The notes beneath the pieces were generated by a model that was given only the letters and a program-made list of their open reading frames with translations, was not told the DNA's origin and ran no database searches. The position numbers were made by a program, and so were the translations under genes. 64,000 nt of DNA from Acidimicrobiales bacterium. GTDB taxonomy: Bacteria; Actinomycetota; Acidimicrobiia; Acidimicrobiales; JADJXE01. The stretch spans positions 447,001-511,000 of the forward strand of contig JADJXE010000001.1 in NCBI GenBank assembly GCA_016716005.1, read 5' to 3'. Position 1 is the stretch's first letter. Every line of letters starts with the position of its first letter. This document shows, piece after piece, positions 56,207-64,000 of the stretch.

Positions 56207-58264
56207 GTGAAGCAGTATCCGCCGGACCGGATCCGCAACGTCGCGTTGGTGGGCCACAGCGGGTCGGGCAAGACCACGCTGGCCGAGGCGCTCCTCTACC
56301 GGGCCGGCGCGATCAACCGCCAGGGGAAGGTCGACGACGGCTCCACCGTCTGCGACTTCGACCCGGAGGAGCAGAAGCGGCGCATCTCCCTGTCCCTGGC
56401 CCTCGCCCCCTTCGAGTGGCGCGACCACAAGGTCAACCTCATCGACACCCCGGGCTACGCCGACTTCGTGGGCGACGTGCACGCCGCGCTCCGGGTGGCC
56501 GACCTGGCCGTGTTCGTGGTGAGCGCCGTCGACGGCGTCGAGGTGCAGACCGAGATCGCATGGCGGACCGCGGCCCAACTGGGCGTCCCCCGCATGGTGT
56601 TCGTCAACAAGCTCGACCGCGAGCGGGCCAGCTTCGAGCGCACGCTCGACCAGCTCCGCGAGCGCTTCGGCGCCGGCGTGGCCCCCCTCGAGCTGCCCAT
56701 CGGCGAGGAGGCCGCGTTCCACGGGGTGGCCGACCTCCTCACGGACCGCGCCTACGTGTACGACGGGGCGACGTCGACCGAGACCGACGTCCCCGAGGAG
56801 CTGGCCGAGCTCGAGCGCCAAGTGCACGACAACCTGGTCGAGGGCATCGTGGTGGCCGACGACGCCCTCGTCGAGCGGTACCTCGAGGGTGACGTCCCCT
56901 CGGCCCGGGAGCTGGAGGACACCCTCGCCGTCGGGGTCGCCGAGGCGACGGTCTTCCCGGTCGTGTGCGGGTCGGCGGTCACCGACGTGGGCGTCGACCG
57001 CCTCGCCGACTTCATCGTCGAGCTCGGGCCCGCGCCCACGTCGCGACCCCCCGTGCCGGTGCAGGCGGGCGATGCCGAGGCCGCGGTGACGCCCGACCCG
57101 GCGGCCGACCCGCTGGCCTTCGTGTTCAAGACCATCGCCGACCCGTACGTGGGCCAGATCTCCGTGTTCAAGGTGCTCTCCGGCACCGTCCGGCCGGACG
57201 AACGCCTGGTGAACCCCCGCACCGGCGCCGAGGAGCGGCTCCACGGCCTGTTCACGCTGCGCGGCAAGGAGCAGGACACCGTCGCCCAGGTGCCCGCCGG
57301 CGACATCGCGGCGGTAGCCAAGCTGGCGGCCACGGCCACCGGTGACACCCTGGCCCCCAAGAACGTGCCGGTCCGGGCGGCGGCCATCGAGCCGGCCGAG
57401 CCCCAGCTCTCCATCGCCATCAAGGCCAAGACGCAGGCCGACGACGACAAGCTGGCGACCGCGCTCCACCGCCTCCGCGACGAGGACCCGGCCCTGGTGG
57501 TCGTCCGCGACGACGAGACCAAGCAGACCCTGCTGCGGGGCACGGGCGAGACGCACCTGGCGATCACCCTCGAGCGCCTCAGCCGCAAGTTCGGCGTCAC
57601 CGTCGAGACCGAGGACGTGCGGGTCCCCTACCGGGAGACGATCGGCCGCCAGGCCGAGGCCGAGGGCAAGTACAAGAAGCAGACGGGTGGCCACGGCCAG
57701 TTCGGGGTGGCGTTCCTGCGGGTGGAGCCCCTGGAGCGGGGTGCCGGCTTCGAGTTCGTCGACAGCATCGTGGGCGGTGCGATCCCCCGGCAGTTCATCC
57801 CTGCCGTGCAGAAGGGCGTTGAGGAGACGATGTCCACCGGCGGCGTGTTCGGCTACCCCGTGGTCGACGTGCGCGTGACGTGCTTCGACGGCAAGTACCA
57901 CACCGTCGACTCGTCGGAGATGAGCTTCAAGATGGCCGGGTCGCTCGGGTTCAAGGACGCCATGGCCAAGGCCGACCCCGTGCTGCTCGAGCCGGTCTCG
58001 AGGCTGGAGGTCACGGTGCCGGCCGAGTACCAGGGCGACGTGATGGGCGACCTCAACTCCCGGCGGGGCCGCGTGCAGGGCACCGAGGCCGTCGGCAACG
58101 GCGAGCAGACGGTCACCGCCCTGGTCCCCACCTCGGAGATCCTCCGCTACGCCATCGACCTGCGCTCGATGACGGGTGGCCGCGGCCGGTTCCGGATGGA
58201 GCACGACCACTACGAGCAGCTCCCGGCCAACCTCGTCGAGAAGGTGGCCAAGCCCAAGACCTGA
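56207..58264 (+). CDS. Elongation factor G-like GTPase (EF-G2)
   Basis: The 685-aa protein has all five EF-G domains: P-loop GHSGSGKTT (16-24), DTPGYADF, NKLDRE, then domains II-V with TGGHGQFGVAFL and DLNSRRGRVQG. The switch I region lacks the strict sequence of canonical EF-G (RRISLSLALAPFEW), as in the EF-G2 or EF-G-like group of mycobacteria, whose role is unclear. GTG at 56207 follows a purine-rich GGGGGGAAG site. It diverges from pgsA. Confidence 0.9.
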   Translation: MKQYPPDRIRNVALVGHSGSGKTTLAEALLYRAGAINRQGKVDDGSTVCDFDPEEQKRRISLSLALAPFEWRDHKVNLIDTPGYADFVGDVHAALRVADLAVFVVSAVDGVEVQTEIAWRTAAQLGVPRMVFVNKLDRERASFERTLDQLRERFGAGVAPLELPIGEEAAFHGVADLLTDRAYVYDGATSTETDVPEELAELERQVHDNLVEGIVVADDALVERYLEGDVPSARELEDTLAVGVAEATVFPVVCGSAVTDVGVDRLADFIVELGPAPTSRPPVPVQAGDAEAAVTPDPAADPLAFVFKTIADPYVGQISVFKVLSGTVRPDERLVNPRTGAEERLHGLFTLRGKEQDTVAQVPAGDIAAVAKLAATATGDTLAPKNVPVRAAAIEPAEPQLSIAIKAKTQADDDKLATALHRLRDEDPALVVVRDDETKQTLLRGTGETHLAITLERLSRKFGVTVETEDVRVPYRETIGRQAEAEGKYKKQTGGHGQFGVAFLRVEPLERGAGFEFVDSIVGGAIPRQFIPAVQKGVEETMSTGGVFGYPVVDVRVTCFDGKYHTVDSSEMSFKMAGSLGFKDAMAKADPVLLEPVSRLEVTVPAEYQGDVMGDLNSRRGRVQGTEAVGNGEQTVTALVPTSEILRYAIDLRSMTGGRGRFRMEHDHYEQLPANLVEKVAKPKT

Positions 58265-58350
58265 TCCCGCACGCACCCGCCCGCCGGGGCCGGGCGCCGA
58301 CCACCTCGCCCGGGCCGACACCCCGGGGCCCGCGCCGGTACGTCAGCGGC

Positions 58351-59931
58351 CTATGCGATGCCCAGCCGGGCCAGGTGCTCGGCCGGCGCCTCCACCTCGT
58401 CCAGCGCGGCGCGCAGCAGGTCGATCATCTCCGCCTCGAGCGGCGTGCCGACCAGGTCGTGCTCCTCGCCGGGGTCGGCGTCCAGGTCGAACAGCATCCG
58501 GCTGCCCGGCCGGGTGCCGGCCGCCCAGTACGGGACCGGGTCCCCGGGGGCGAACGGCTGGCGGATCACCGGCACCGACGACCCCGGCATGCGGTCGAGC
58601 CAGGCCCGGCCGTCGGGCCGGGGCAGGCGCAGCCCCGGGAGGCCGTGGATCGGCATGGTCGACCAGCGGTTCGACCACATCGACAGGGGGGCGTTGTCGC
58701 CCACCGGGCCCCGGCCGTACTTGTGGCGACCGTCGGTGACATGGATCTCGCGGCCCCAGTAGCCGGCCAGCGCGCCGTCGCGGACGCTCGACACCTCCCC
58801 GGTGATCAGGGGCGCCAGCGAGCGGCCGTGGATGCGGTGGCCGGGCGCGACGCCGAACAGGTCGGCCAGGGTGGCGTGCAGGTCGACGCTGGTGGTGAGG
58901 GCGTCGACGACGCCGGGAGCCACCCCCGGCCAGGAGACCAGGAGGGGGATGCGGCCCATGGGTTCGTACACGGGCACCGCCGGCTTGCCCCACAGGTCGC
59001 GCTCGCCCAGGTAGTGCCCGTGGTCAGTGCACACGATGATCGCGGTGTCCGGCGCGAGGCCGGCCCGATCCACGGCGTCGAGGACGCGCCCGAACCAGTG
59101 GTCGATCATGGAGAGCTTGGCGCCGTAGTTGGCCCGGATGTGGCGCCCCTCGCGCTCGCTCAGCACGCCTCGGGCCACGCCGTCGACGGCGTAGGGCGGC
59201 CAGATCAGCCGTGGGCCCTGCCAGTCGGGGTCGTACCGGCTCGCCCAGGGCTCGGGGGTGTCGAACGGCTCGTGCGGGTCGAACTCGTCCACGAACAGCA
59301 GGAACCGGTCGTGGTGGCCGGCGTTCAGCTCGAGCCACTGCGCCGCCGTCGCCATGGTCCGGGGGCCGGGGAAGTCGCCCTCCGACCGGAACCAGGTGCG
59401 CGAGGTGTCGTAGGGGCGCACGAGGTGCGGTGCGGGCGCCGCTGGGAGCGCCGGCGCGCCCACCCAGCTCGGGTCGGGCCTCGTCCTCCACGGGTCGCCC
59501 TCGTGGCCACGCACGTACTCCCACGCGCTGAAGTCGGTGTGGAAGTTCTCGCCGCCCACCTCGAACAGGTGCGGGTGGTCGGACACGAGCATGGTGGTCA
59601 CCCCGGCCTGCTGGAGCTGGAGGGTGATGGCGTCCTCCCACACCTCGATCGAGCCCCAGGGCTTCCACAGGAAGTCGAGGGCCCCGCACAGGATGTCGTG
59701 ACGGGCGGGGATGCAGGGCAGCGAGCCGGCGACGTGGCGATCGAAGCGCAGCGCCGTGCGCGCGAAGCGGTCGAGGTTCGGGGTGTCGAACTCGTCGCTG
59801 CCGTAGCACCCGAGCAGGTGCCGGTTCAGGCTGTCGAGCAGGACGACGACGGCGTGCCGCGGCGCGGTCGGCCGCCCTGCAGGTTCGCGTGCTCGGACCT
59901 CTGGCATGAGGCCACCAACGGTAGGCGGCAT
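58351..59931 (-). CDS. Sulfatase (type I, Cys formylglycine)
   Basis: The 526-aa protein is a type I sulfatase: metal D in VVVLLDSLN, the formylglycine motif C73-x-P-x-R (CIPAR), DEFDPHEPFD, and VCTDHGHYLGERDLWGK. It should hydrolyse sulfate esters, or related phosphonates, after Cys is oxidised to formylglycine; no modifying enzyme gene is in view. Starts at ATG 59931 or 59907 are equal. The first codons lie in a partly duplicated segment. Confidence 0.88.
   Translation of the reverse strand: MPPTVGGLMPEVRAREPAGRPTAPRHAVVVLLDSLNRHLLGCYGSDEFDTPNLDRFARTALRFDRHVAGSLPCIPARHDILCGALDFLWKPWGSIEVWEDAITLQLQQAGVTTMLVSDHPHLFEVGGENFHTDFSAWEYVRGHEGDPWRTRPDPSWVGAPALPAAPAPHLVRPYDTSRTWFRSEGDFPGPRTMATAAQWLELNAGHHDRFLLFVDEFDPHEPFDTPEPWASRYDPDWQGPRLIWPPYAVDGVARGVLSEREGRHIRANYGAKLSMIDHWFGRVLDAVDRAGLAPDTAIIVCTDHGHYLGERDLWGKPAVPVYEPMGRIPLLVSWPGVAPGVVDALTTSVDLHATLADLFGVAPGHRIHGRSLAPLITGEVSSVRDGALAGYWGREIHVTDGRHKYGRGPVGDNAPLSMWSNRWSTMPIHGLPGLRLPRPDGRAWLDRMPGSSVPVIRQPFAPGDPVPYWAAGTRPGSRMLFDLDADPGEEHDLVGTPLEAEMIDLLRAALDEVEAPAEHLARLGIA
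59858..59889. repeat. 32-bp direct repeat, copy 1
   Basis: Matches 59937-59968 with two changes. This copy is within the first codons of the sulfatase gene. Confidence 0.75.
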
Positions 59932-59936
59932 CTCGG

Positions 59937-59968
59937 CGCGGCGCGGTCGGACGGCCTGCAGGTTCGCG
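59937..59968. repeat. 32-bp direct repeat, copy 2
   Basis: Second copy, just upstream of the sulfatase start. The offset is 79 bases, so this may be a local duplication of the 5' region. Confidence 0.75.
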
Positions 59969-60007
59969 CGGGGTGGGCCTCCGCCGACCGACCCGCCCCG
60001 GCTCCGC

Positions 60008-61333
60008 TCAGTCCGCGGCGGCCATCTCGTCGAGGTAGGCGGCGATGGAGGGCAGGCCGGTGAGCTTGTCGTGGAAGAAGTTGTTCACCAGGTTCATCAC
60101 CTGGTCCCGCGCCGCCGCCACCGCCGCCGACCGCGTGTCCGCCGCCGACTGACGCCCCACGGCATCGCGCAGGCGGAGCAGCTGGCGGACGATCTCCTCC
60201 TCCTCGACCCCGTCGAGTGCCCGCAGCACGTCCACGACGAGTGCGTCCACCTGGGCGAGCACGGTGTCGGTGGTGATGGACGACCCCGGCACCGACGCCT
60301 CGTCCACGGTTCGGATCACGGCGTGCACCTGGTAGAGCACCGCGGTGGGCTCGTCGAACAGCTCCCGGAGGAAGGCGGCCTCCTCGTAGCGACCGCTGAG
60401 CCGGAAGACGTTGTACATGCGCTTGGCCGCCTTGCCGTAGTTGCGGGGGTCGTGCGCCACGTACTTGCGCACCTCCTCCTCCAGCCGGGCCACGTACTCC
60501 TCGAGGGCGTCGGGCGAGACGTGCTCGACCAGCTTGGAGAAGACGGGCACGGAGTCCGCCTCCAGGTAGACCTCCTGGAAGTAGGGATCCAGGTAGCCGT
60601 CGAGGGGGGTGATCGACCCGTCGGGTGCCTCCCAGGTGACGTCGAGCATGTTGGAGGCGTTCGCCACCTGGTTGCGCACCGGGTCGGCCACCACCCAGTC
60701 GAGCTTGCACCAGCCGGGATCGGGCGCGACCTGGTCCCACCCGATCTCGACCGGCTCGCCCCCCGGCGTGCGCCCGACGATGGAGCCGGCACCGATCTCC
60801 GCCGGCATCCAGGCGATGGGCGTCCCCGCCCGGCAGAGCCGTCCCTGCCGCTCGACGTCCTGCGGGTAGCTGCCGAACTTCACCTCGAGGAGCCGGTACG
60901 TGTCGCCTTCGAGGGTGGCCATCGCCTTGTCGCGGATGAGGGCGGCGAGGCGGCGACAGGCGTCGTCGCGGGTGGGGGCCAGGATGTTCACCCGCTCGAA
61001 GTAGTCGCAGTCACCGGGGTAGGTCTGGATCTTCGACTGGGCCGCCGAGCCCGACAGGGCCAGTGCGGTCTCCACCCCCTCGGCGTCGTCGAAGCCGACC
61101 AGCCGCCCCACGGCGCGGAAGTGGGCCAGGTCGTCGGGGCTGAAGTCGAGCATGCTCACCTGGTGGCCGAACACCCCGGTCTCCGCGTGCACGACCACCC
61201 CGCTGCTCTCGCGGGCCGCGACGATGGCACCGAGCCACTGCAGGGCGTCGGCCTCGTCGAGCTCGACCCCGAGGCGGCGGGCCGACTCGACGATGCGCTC
61301 CAGATCGGCGGCGGGAGTGGGCTCGGTGCTCAC
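60008..61333 (-). CDS. Nucleotidyltransferase-like protein, unknown role
   Basis: The 441-aa protein has a minimal nucleotidyltransferase pattern: G94? S-G-S at 94-96 in LALSGSAAQSK, the DxD pair D108/D110 in YPGDCDYFERV, and a candidate third Asp, D212, in CKLDWVV. That is the G-S...D-x-D...D layout of polymerase beta-fold enzymes such as CCA-adding or MNT proteins. The remaining about 200 residues are helical with no family I recognise. GTG at 61333 overlaps the exonuclease stop, so the two are made together. Confidence 0.6.
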   Translation of the reverse strand: MSTEPTPAADLERIVESARRLGVELDEADALQWLGAIVAARESSGVVVHAETGVFGHQVSMLDFSPDDLAHFRAVGRLVGFDDAEGVETALALSGSAAQSKIQTYPGDCDYFERVNILAPTRDDACRRLAALIRDKAMATLEGDTYRLLEVKFGSYPQDVERQGRLCRAGTPIAWMPAEIGAGSIVGRTPGGEPVEIGWDQVAPDPGWCKLDWVVADPVRNQVANASNMLDVTWEAPDGSITPLDGYLDPYFQEVYLEADSVPVFSKLVEHVSPDALEEYVARLEEEVRKYVAHDPRNYGKAAKRMYNVFRLSGRYEEAAFLRELFDEPTAVLYQVHAVIRTVDEASVPGSSITTDTVLAQVDALVVDVLRALDGVEEEEIVRQLLRLRDAVGRQSAADTRSAAVAAARDQVMNLVNNFFHDKLTGLPSIAAYLDEMAAAD

Positions 61334-61890
61334 GGCTCCTCCGTGGTTCGGCGCACCGCGCCCTCGGCGAGGACGCGCCGGAACAGACCGGCCTGGATGA
61401 CGGCGTCCGCCAGGGCGTGGTGCGGGAGATCGATGTCGAGCCCGAAGCGGGCGGCCACGTCGGCCAGGGCGGTGCGGCTCCAGGGCGCCCCGGTGACGCC
61501 CATGTACAGCGCCTTGATGTCCAGGGCCGAATGCCCGAACGGGTTGGGCACGTCGAAGCGGCGGAAGTAGTCGGCCACGAACATCCAGTCGAAGGGGGCG
61601 TTGAAGGCGACGAACACGGCCCGGCTGCCGGCGGGCACCACGTCCTCGACCCAGGCGGCCAGGCGCTGCATGGCCTCCTGCGGAGGCAGCCCGTGCTCGG
61701 CGAGGTGGTCGAGGGAGAGGCCGCTCACGGCCAGCGCGTCGGGGTCGGCCTCCCACGTGGTGGGCTGCAGCTCGGCGTAGAAGGTGCACCGGGTGTCGTC
61801 GGCCAGGCAGGCGCCGACGGACAGCAGGGCATGCGTGCGCGGCACCGGCCCCGCCGTCTCGACGTCCACGGAGATGTAGACCTCGGCCAT
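61330..61890 (-). CDS. DnaQ-like 3'-5' exonuclease
   Basis: The 186-aa protein has Exo I YISVDVETAG (DxE), Exo II VAFNAPFDWMF and Exo III LPHHALADA, the DEDDh set of RNase T/DnaQ exonucleases. It is short and has no fused domain, like RNase T or Orn. ATG at 61890 starts just before Exo I; a GTG at 61899 is possible. It is coupled by GTGA to the nucleotidyltransferase-like gene. Confidence 0.85.
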   Translation of the reverse strand: MAEVYISVDVETAGPVPRTHALLSVGACLADDTRCTFYAELQPTTWEADPDALAVSGLSLDHLAEHGLPPQEAMQRLAAWVEDVVPAGSRAVFVAFNAPFDWMFVADYFRRFDVPNPFGHSALDIKALYMGVTGAPWSRTALADVAARFGLDIDLPHHALADAVIQAGLFRRVLAEGAVRRTTEEP

Positions 61891-62066
61891 CCGCGGCACC
61901 GTAGCCCCGCGGGGGCCGCTGGCGGATCTCGCCGTCCACCGTGGCCTCGCACGCGGTGCTGCTCGCCGCGAAGGCCGGGGCCCGGGTCGAGGACGCTTGA
62001 CAGGCCCCGCGACGGGGCGCTCGATGGAGACGGAACGCAGATGGCGCGACGCACGGGAGGACTGTG

Positions 62067-62285
62067 ATGCTCGCCTACGACTACCCGCTGCTCGGCATCT
62101 TCTGGTCGGTCTTCTTCTTCTCGATGTTCGCGATCGTCGTCTTCGCGGTGATCTGGGCGTTCATCGACAACTTCCGTCGGCGCGACCACAGCGGCTGGAT
62201 GAAGGCCCTCTGGGCCCTGATCATCATCGTGCTGCCGCTGCTCGGGACCTTCATCTACATCGTCGCCCGCCCACCCGACGCCTGA
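62067..62285 (+). CDS. Small PLDc_N-type membrane protein
   Basis: The 72-aa protein has two membrane helices (about 5-32 and 46-65) separated by a basic FRRRDHSGWMKALW loop. The pattern of a short first helix, then W-hydrophobic and LPLLGTFIYIV, is typical of the PLDc_N domain found alone in many actinomycetes. Its function is unknown. GGGAGG six bases upstream selects ATG 62067 over the adjacent GTG. Confidence 0.75.
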   Translation: MLAYDYPLLGIFWSVFFFSMFAIVVFAVIWAFIDNFRRRDHSGWMKALWALIIIVLPLLGTFIYIVARPPDA

Positions 62286-62347
62286 CCCCGGTTCAGGCGG
62301 CGCTCGGGGCTCCCCGGGCGGTGGACGGGCCCCTGGTCAGCCGTCGC

Positions 62348-63169
62348 TCAGGACACGGCCGCGCGGGCTCGCTCACCGTGTCCGACCGGGCGCGCCTTGG
62401 CGTCGACGAGTGTGCCGTGCCGGGCGAGCTCGTCGGGGCTCATGGCGGTGCGGAGGGTGCCGAAGAGCACGTCCGCGAGGGGCAGCAGGAAGTTGAGGTT
62501 GGCCCCGAGATCGACGTGGTGGATGTAGTGGTGCCGGTCGAGGAACGCGAACCACGGTTGCGCCTCGACGATGCGGTGGCTGCCCGGCCGGTGGATCGTG
62601 TCGTGCACGACGATGAAGAGGTTGGAGACGACGGCCGAACCGACCACGACGCCGACGAGGAACGGCACACTCCGCGTCAGGAGCCAGGCGGGCAGCCAGA
62701 CCGCGACGGCGCCGATCCCCATGTACCAGGAGAAGTGGGCGAGCCTGACGCCGGCGTTCCGCAACGGCGAGACGTGCGCGTCGGGGGCGCGCCCGCCGAT
62801 CGACAGCCGACGAGGCGGACCACCCGTGACGTAGCGCCACGTCGGGAAGAAGGCGACGTGGTGCGCGGTGTGGACCGTGAAGATGGCGCCGAGCGGACGG
62901 ATCACCGGCTCGTGGTACACGAACCGGTGCACGTACCACTCGATGGGCGAGGCGACGAGGGGGATGACGCACAGGCCGAGCACGAGGGCCAGCACCGCCT
63001 GCATCCCACCGTCGCCCATGGACCGCACGAGGAGCATCACCCCGCCGACGAGCGCCGCGACCCCGAGCGTGCCTCCCACGACCCGGCGTCGGTCGACGGG
63101 CCGCACCGGGCCGGGCCTGGGTCGCCCCGCCTGTCGCGTCGTCTCACCAGGTCCGAGCACGTCCGGCAT
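62348..63169 (-). CDS. Fatty acid hydroxylase / sterol desaturase family protein
   Basis: The 273-aa membrane protein contains the di-iron histidine clusters of the family: EWYVHRFVYHE, HTAHHVAFF, HDTIHR and DRHHYIHHVD. Four hydrophobic segments surround them. It hydroxylates or desaturates a lipid or carotenoid; the substrate is not clear, and beta-carotene hydroxylase-like use is possible. GGGAG six bases before ATG at 63169 gives the start. Confidence 0.8.
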   Translation of the reverse strand: MPDVLGPGETTRQAGRPRPGPVRPVDRRRVVGGTLGVAALVGGVMLLVRSMGDGGMQAVLALVLGLCVIPLVASPIEWYVHRFVYHEPVIRPLGAIFTVHTAHHVAFFPTWRYVTGGPPRRLSIGGRAPDAHVSPLRNAGVRLAHFSWYMGIGAVAVWLPAWLLTRSVPFLVGVVVGSAVVSNLFIVVHDTIHRPGSHRIVEAQPWFAFLDRHHYIHHVDLGANLNFLLPLADVLFGTLRTAMSPDELARHGTLVDAKARPVGHGERARAAVS

Positions 63170-63264
63170 CGTCGTCTCCCGAGCTCCGATTCCCTCGGGA
63201 CACGAACCGCGCAGCCCCGTCGGTGGGCCAGGGTAGCTCCACGGGTCTGACCTGGGCAGACGGC

Positions 63265-63792
63265 CTACGTCAACCCCGACCAGTCCTCGGGGTTGTCCAT
63301 CACGAGCTGGTCGAGCACGCGGCCGTCGACGCCGTCGACGAGCACCAGGCCCCGGCGCGCCGGGGGGTTCTCGGCCGAGTAGAGGAGGATCTTCCAGGTC
63401 GGCCGGCTGAGCAGGCCACGCCAGCCCATCTGGGCCGAGGCGTGCCCCACCGGGAAGCCCACCGCCCGGGTGGCCGCCACCAGCGCCTGCTTCTCGTCGA
63501 CCCGGAGCGTCCAGCCGGCGACGAGGTGGTAGGCGCCGATGGCCGCCAGCAGGACGGCCGCCCAGAGGAAGCCCTGGTTGACCAGCACCGGGTCGTCGCC
63601 CCGCGTGAGCGCCCACGCCCCGAAGCACCCCGTGGCGATCACGAGGTACAGGACCCCGGGGATGCGGCGGCGGTTGTTGTCGGGGAACCGGTAGGGACCG
63701 ACGAACCCCGACGCGTCCAGGTCCCCGGGCAGCTCGTCGCGGATCTCCTCGTCGGGGCGGGCGGTCGCGCCGTCGCTGGTGGGGTCGGCCAT
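63265..63792 (-). CDS. Membrane hypothetical protein
   Basis: The 175-aa protein starts with an acidic soluble 45 residues, then two helices (about 46-62 and 72-92), and a C-terminal cytosolic part with SAENPPARRGLVLVDGVDG. No family is recognised. It lies 10 bases downstream of the HIT gene on the same strand, the position occupied by small membrane proteins in other actinomycete HIT-pgsA loci. Confidence 0.65.
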   Translation of the reverse strand: MADPTSDGATARPDEEIRDELPGDLDASGFVGPYRFPDNNRRRIPGVLYLVIATGCFGAWALTRGDDPVLVNQGFLWAAVLLAAIGAYHLVAGWTLRVDEKQALVAATRAVGFPVGHASAQMGWRGLLSRPTWKILLYSAENPPARRGLVLVDGVDGRVLDQLVMDNPEDWSGLT

Positions 63793-63802
63793 CGGCCAGA
63801 GG

Positions 63803-64000
63803 CTACGGGTGCGGGGTGGGCCGCGGCCAGGCGGCCCGCAGGCGCGCCGCGCTCGACGACAGCGTCTCGGGCATCACCCTGGCCTCGGCCACCGCCGTCA
63901 TGAAGTTGGTGTCGCCGTTCCAGCGCGGGAGCACGTGGACGTGCACGTGGTTGGGCACGCCGGCACCGGCCGAGCGGCCCAGGTTGGCCCCCAGGTTCAC
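63803..64000 (-). CDS. HIT family protein, N-terminus cut by window edge
   Basis: Only the last 65 residues are seen, running into the window edge. They begin NLGANLGRSAGAGVPNHVH and include the triad HVHVHVLPRWNGDTNF. This block is typical of the HIT protein (AP4A phosphorylase in M. tuberculosis, Rv2613c) that precedes pgsA in actinomycetes. The true start lies beyond 64000. Confidence 0.85.
   Translation of the reverse strand: MNLGANLGRSAGAGVPNHVHVHVLPRWNGDTNFMTAVAEARVMPETLSSSAARLRAAWPRPTPHP

Noticed and set aside
56108..58321. A 737-codon minus-strand open frame
   Set aside because: It is antisense to the EF-G-like gene and consists of His/Leu/Gly-rich shadow sequence.

Overview
The window is about 70% GC with dense genes, many GTG starts, few Shine-Dalgarno sites and several start-codon overlaps (ATGA or GTGA). 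It reads as a chromosomal segment of a high-GC actinomycete. The best pointer is gene order. Read on the minus strand from the right end, it runs HIT protein, CDP-alcohol phosphatidyltransferase (pgsA-like), PatA-like acyltransferase, PimA-like mannosyltransferase, pdxS, pdxT, yebC, ruvC, ruvA, ruvB, queA, tgt, yajC, secD, secF, relA. This is close to the Rv2613c-Rv2583c block of mycobacteria as I remember it. Gene content, including T/P-rich linkers and an EF-G-like factor, would fit Acidimicrobiia or a relative, but the class is inference.

Layout: 1-22.3 kb is an accessory stretch of mixed orientation. It holds a phosphodiesterase-like protein, an EEP-family hydrolase, an SDR next to an aldehyde dehydrogenase, a VapBC pair, a small P-loop kinase, a homocysteine methyltransferase-family protein, a GrpB-like protein, a HIT protein, YefM-YoeB, a secreted M28 peptidase, two lipoproteins, a duplicated C_GCAxxG_C_C protein, an NAD(P)H oxidoreductase, an oleate hydratase and a PLP dehydratase. 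It also carries decay: a duplicated and truncated vapC beside IS-end-like repeats, an SDR stump, a frameshifted alpha/beta hydrolase and an integrase pseudogene.

22.97-41.5 kb is the conserved minus-strand core: stringent response (relA), protein export (secF, secD, yajC), queuosine (tgt, queA), Holliday junction processing (ruvB, ruvA, ruvC), vitamin B6 (pdxT, pdxS), YebC, lemA/htpX and pimA. A plus-strand ABC exporter sits between ruvC and a 1-Cys peroxiredoxin. 41.6-47.2 kb is a plus-strand trehalose operon: otsA, otsB, then a TreS-maltokinase fusion.

47.2-54.4 kb is a mobile-looking insert between pimA and patA: a tandem repeat, two toxin-antitoxin modules, an IS1634-type element with 20-bp inverted repeats that cuts into genes on both sides, excisionase and integrase stumps, an unknown membrane protein and an Asp-box propeller protein. 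From 54.4 kb the core resumes with patA, pgsA and an EF-G2-type GTPase. It continues with a sulfatase, a coupled exonuclease plus nucleotidyltransferase-like pair of unknown role, a small PLDc_N-like membrane protein, a fatty acid hydroxylase-family protein, a membrane protein and the 3' part of a HIT gene. I saw no rRNA, tRNA, CRISPR array or riboswitch.
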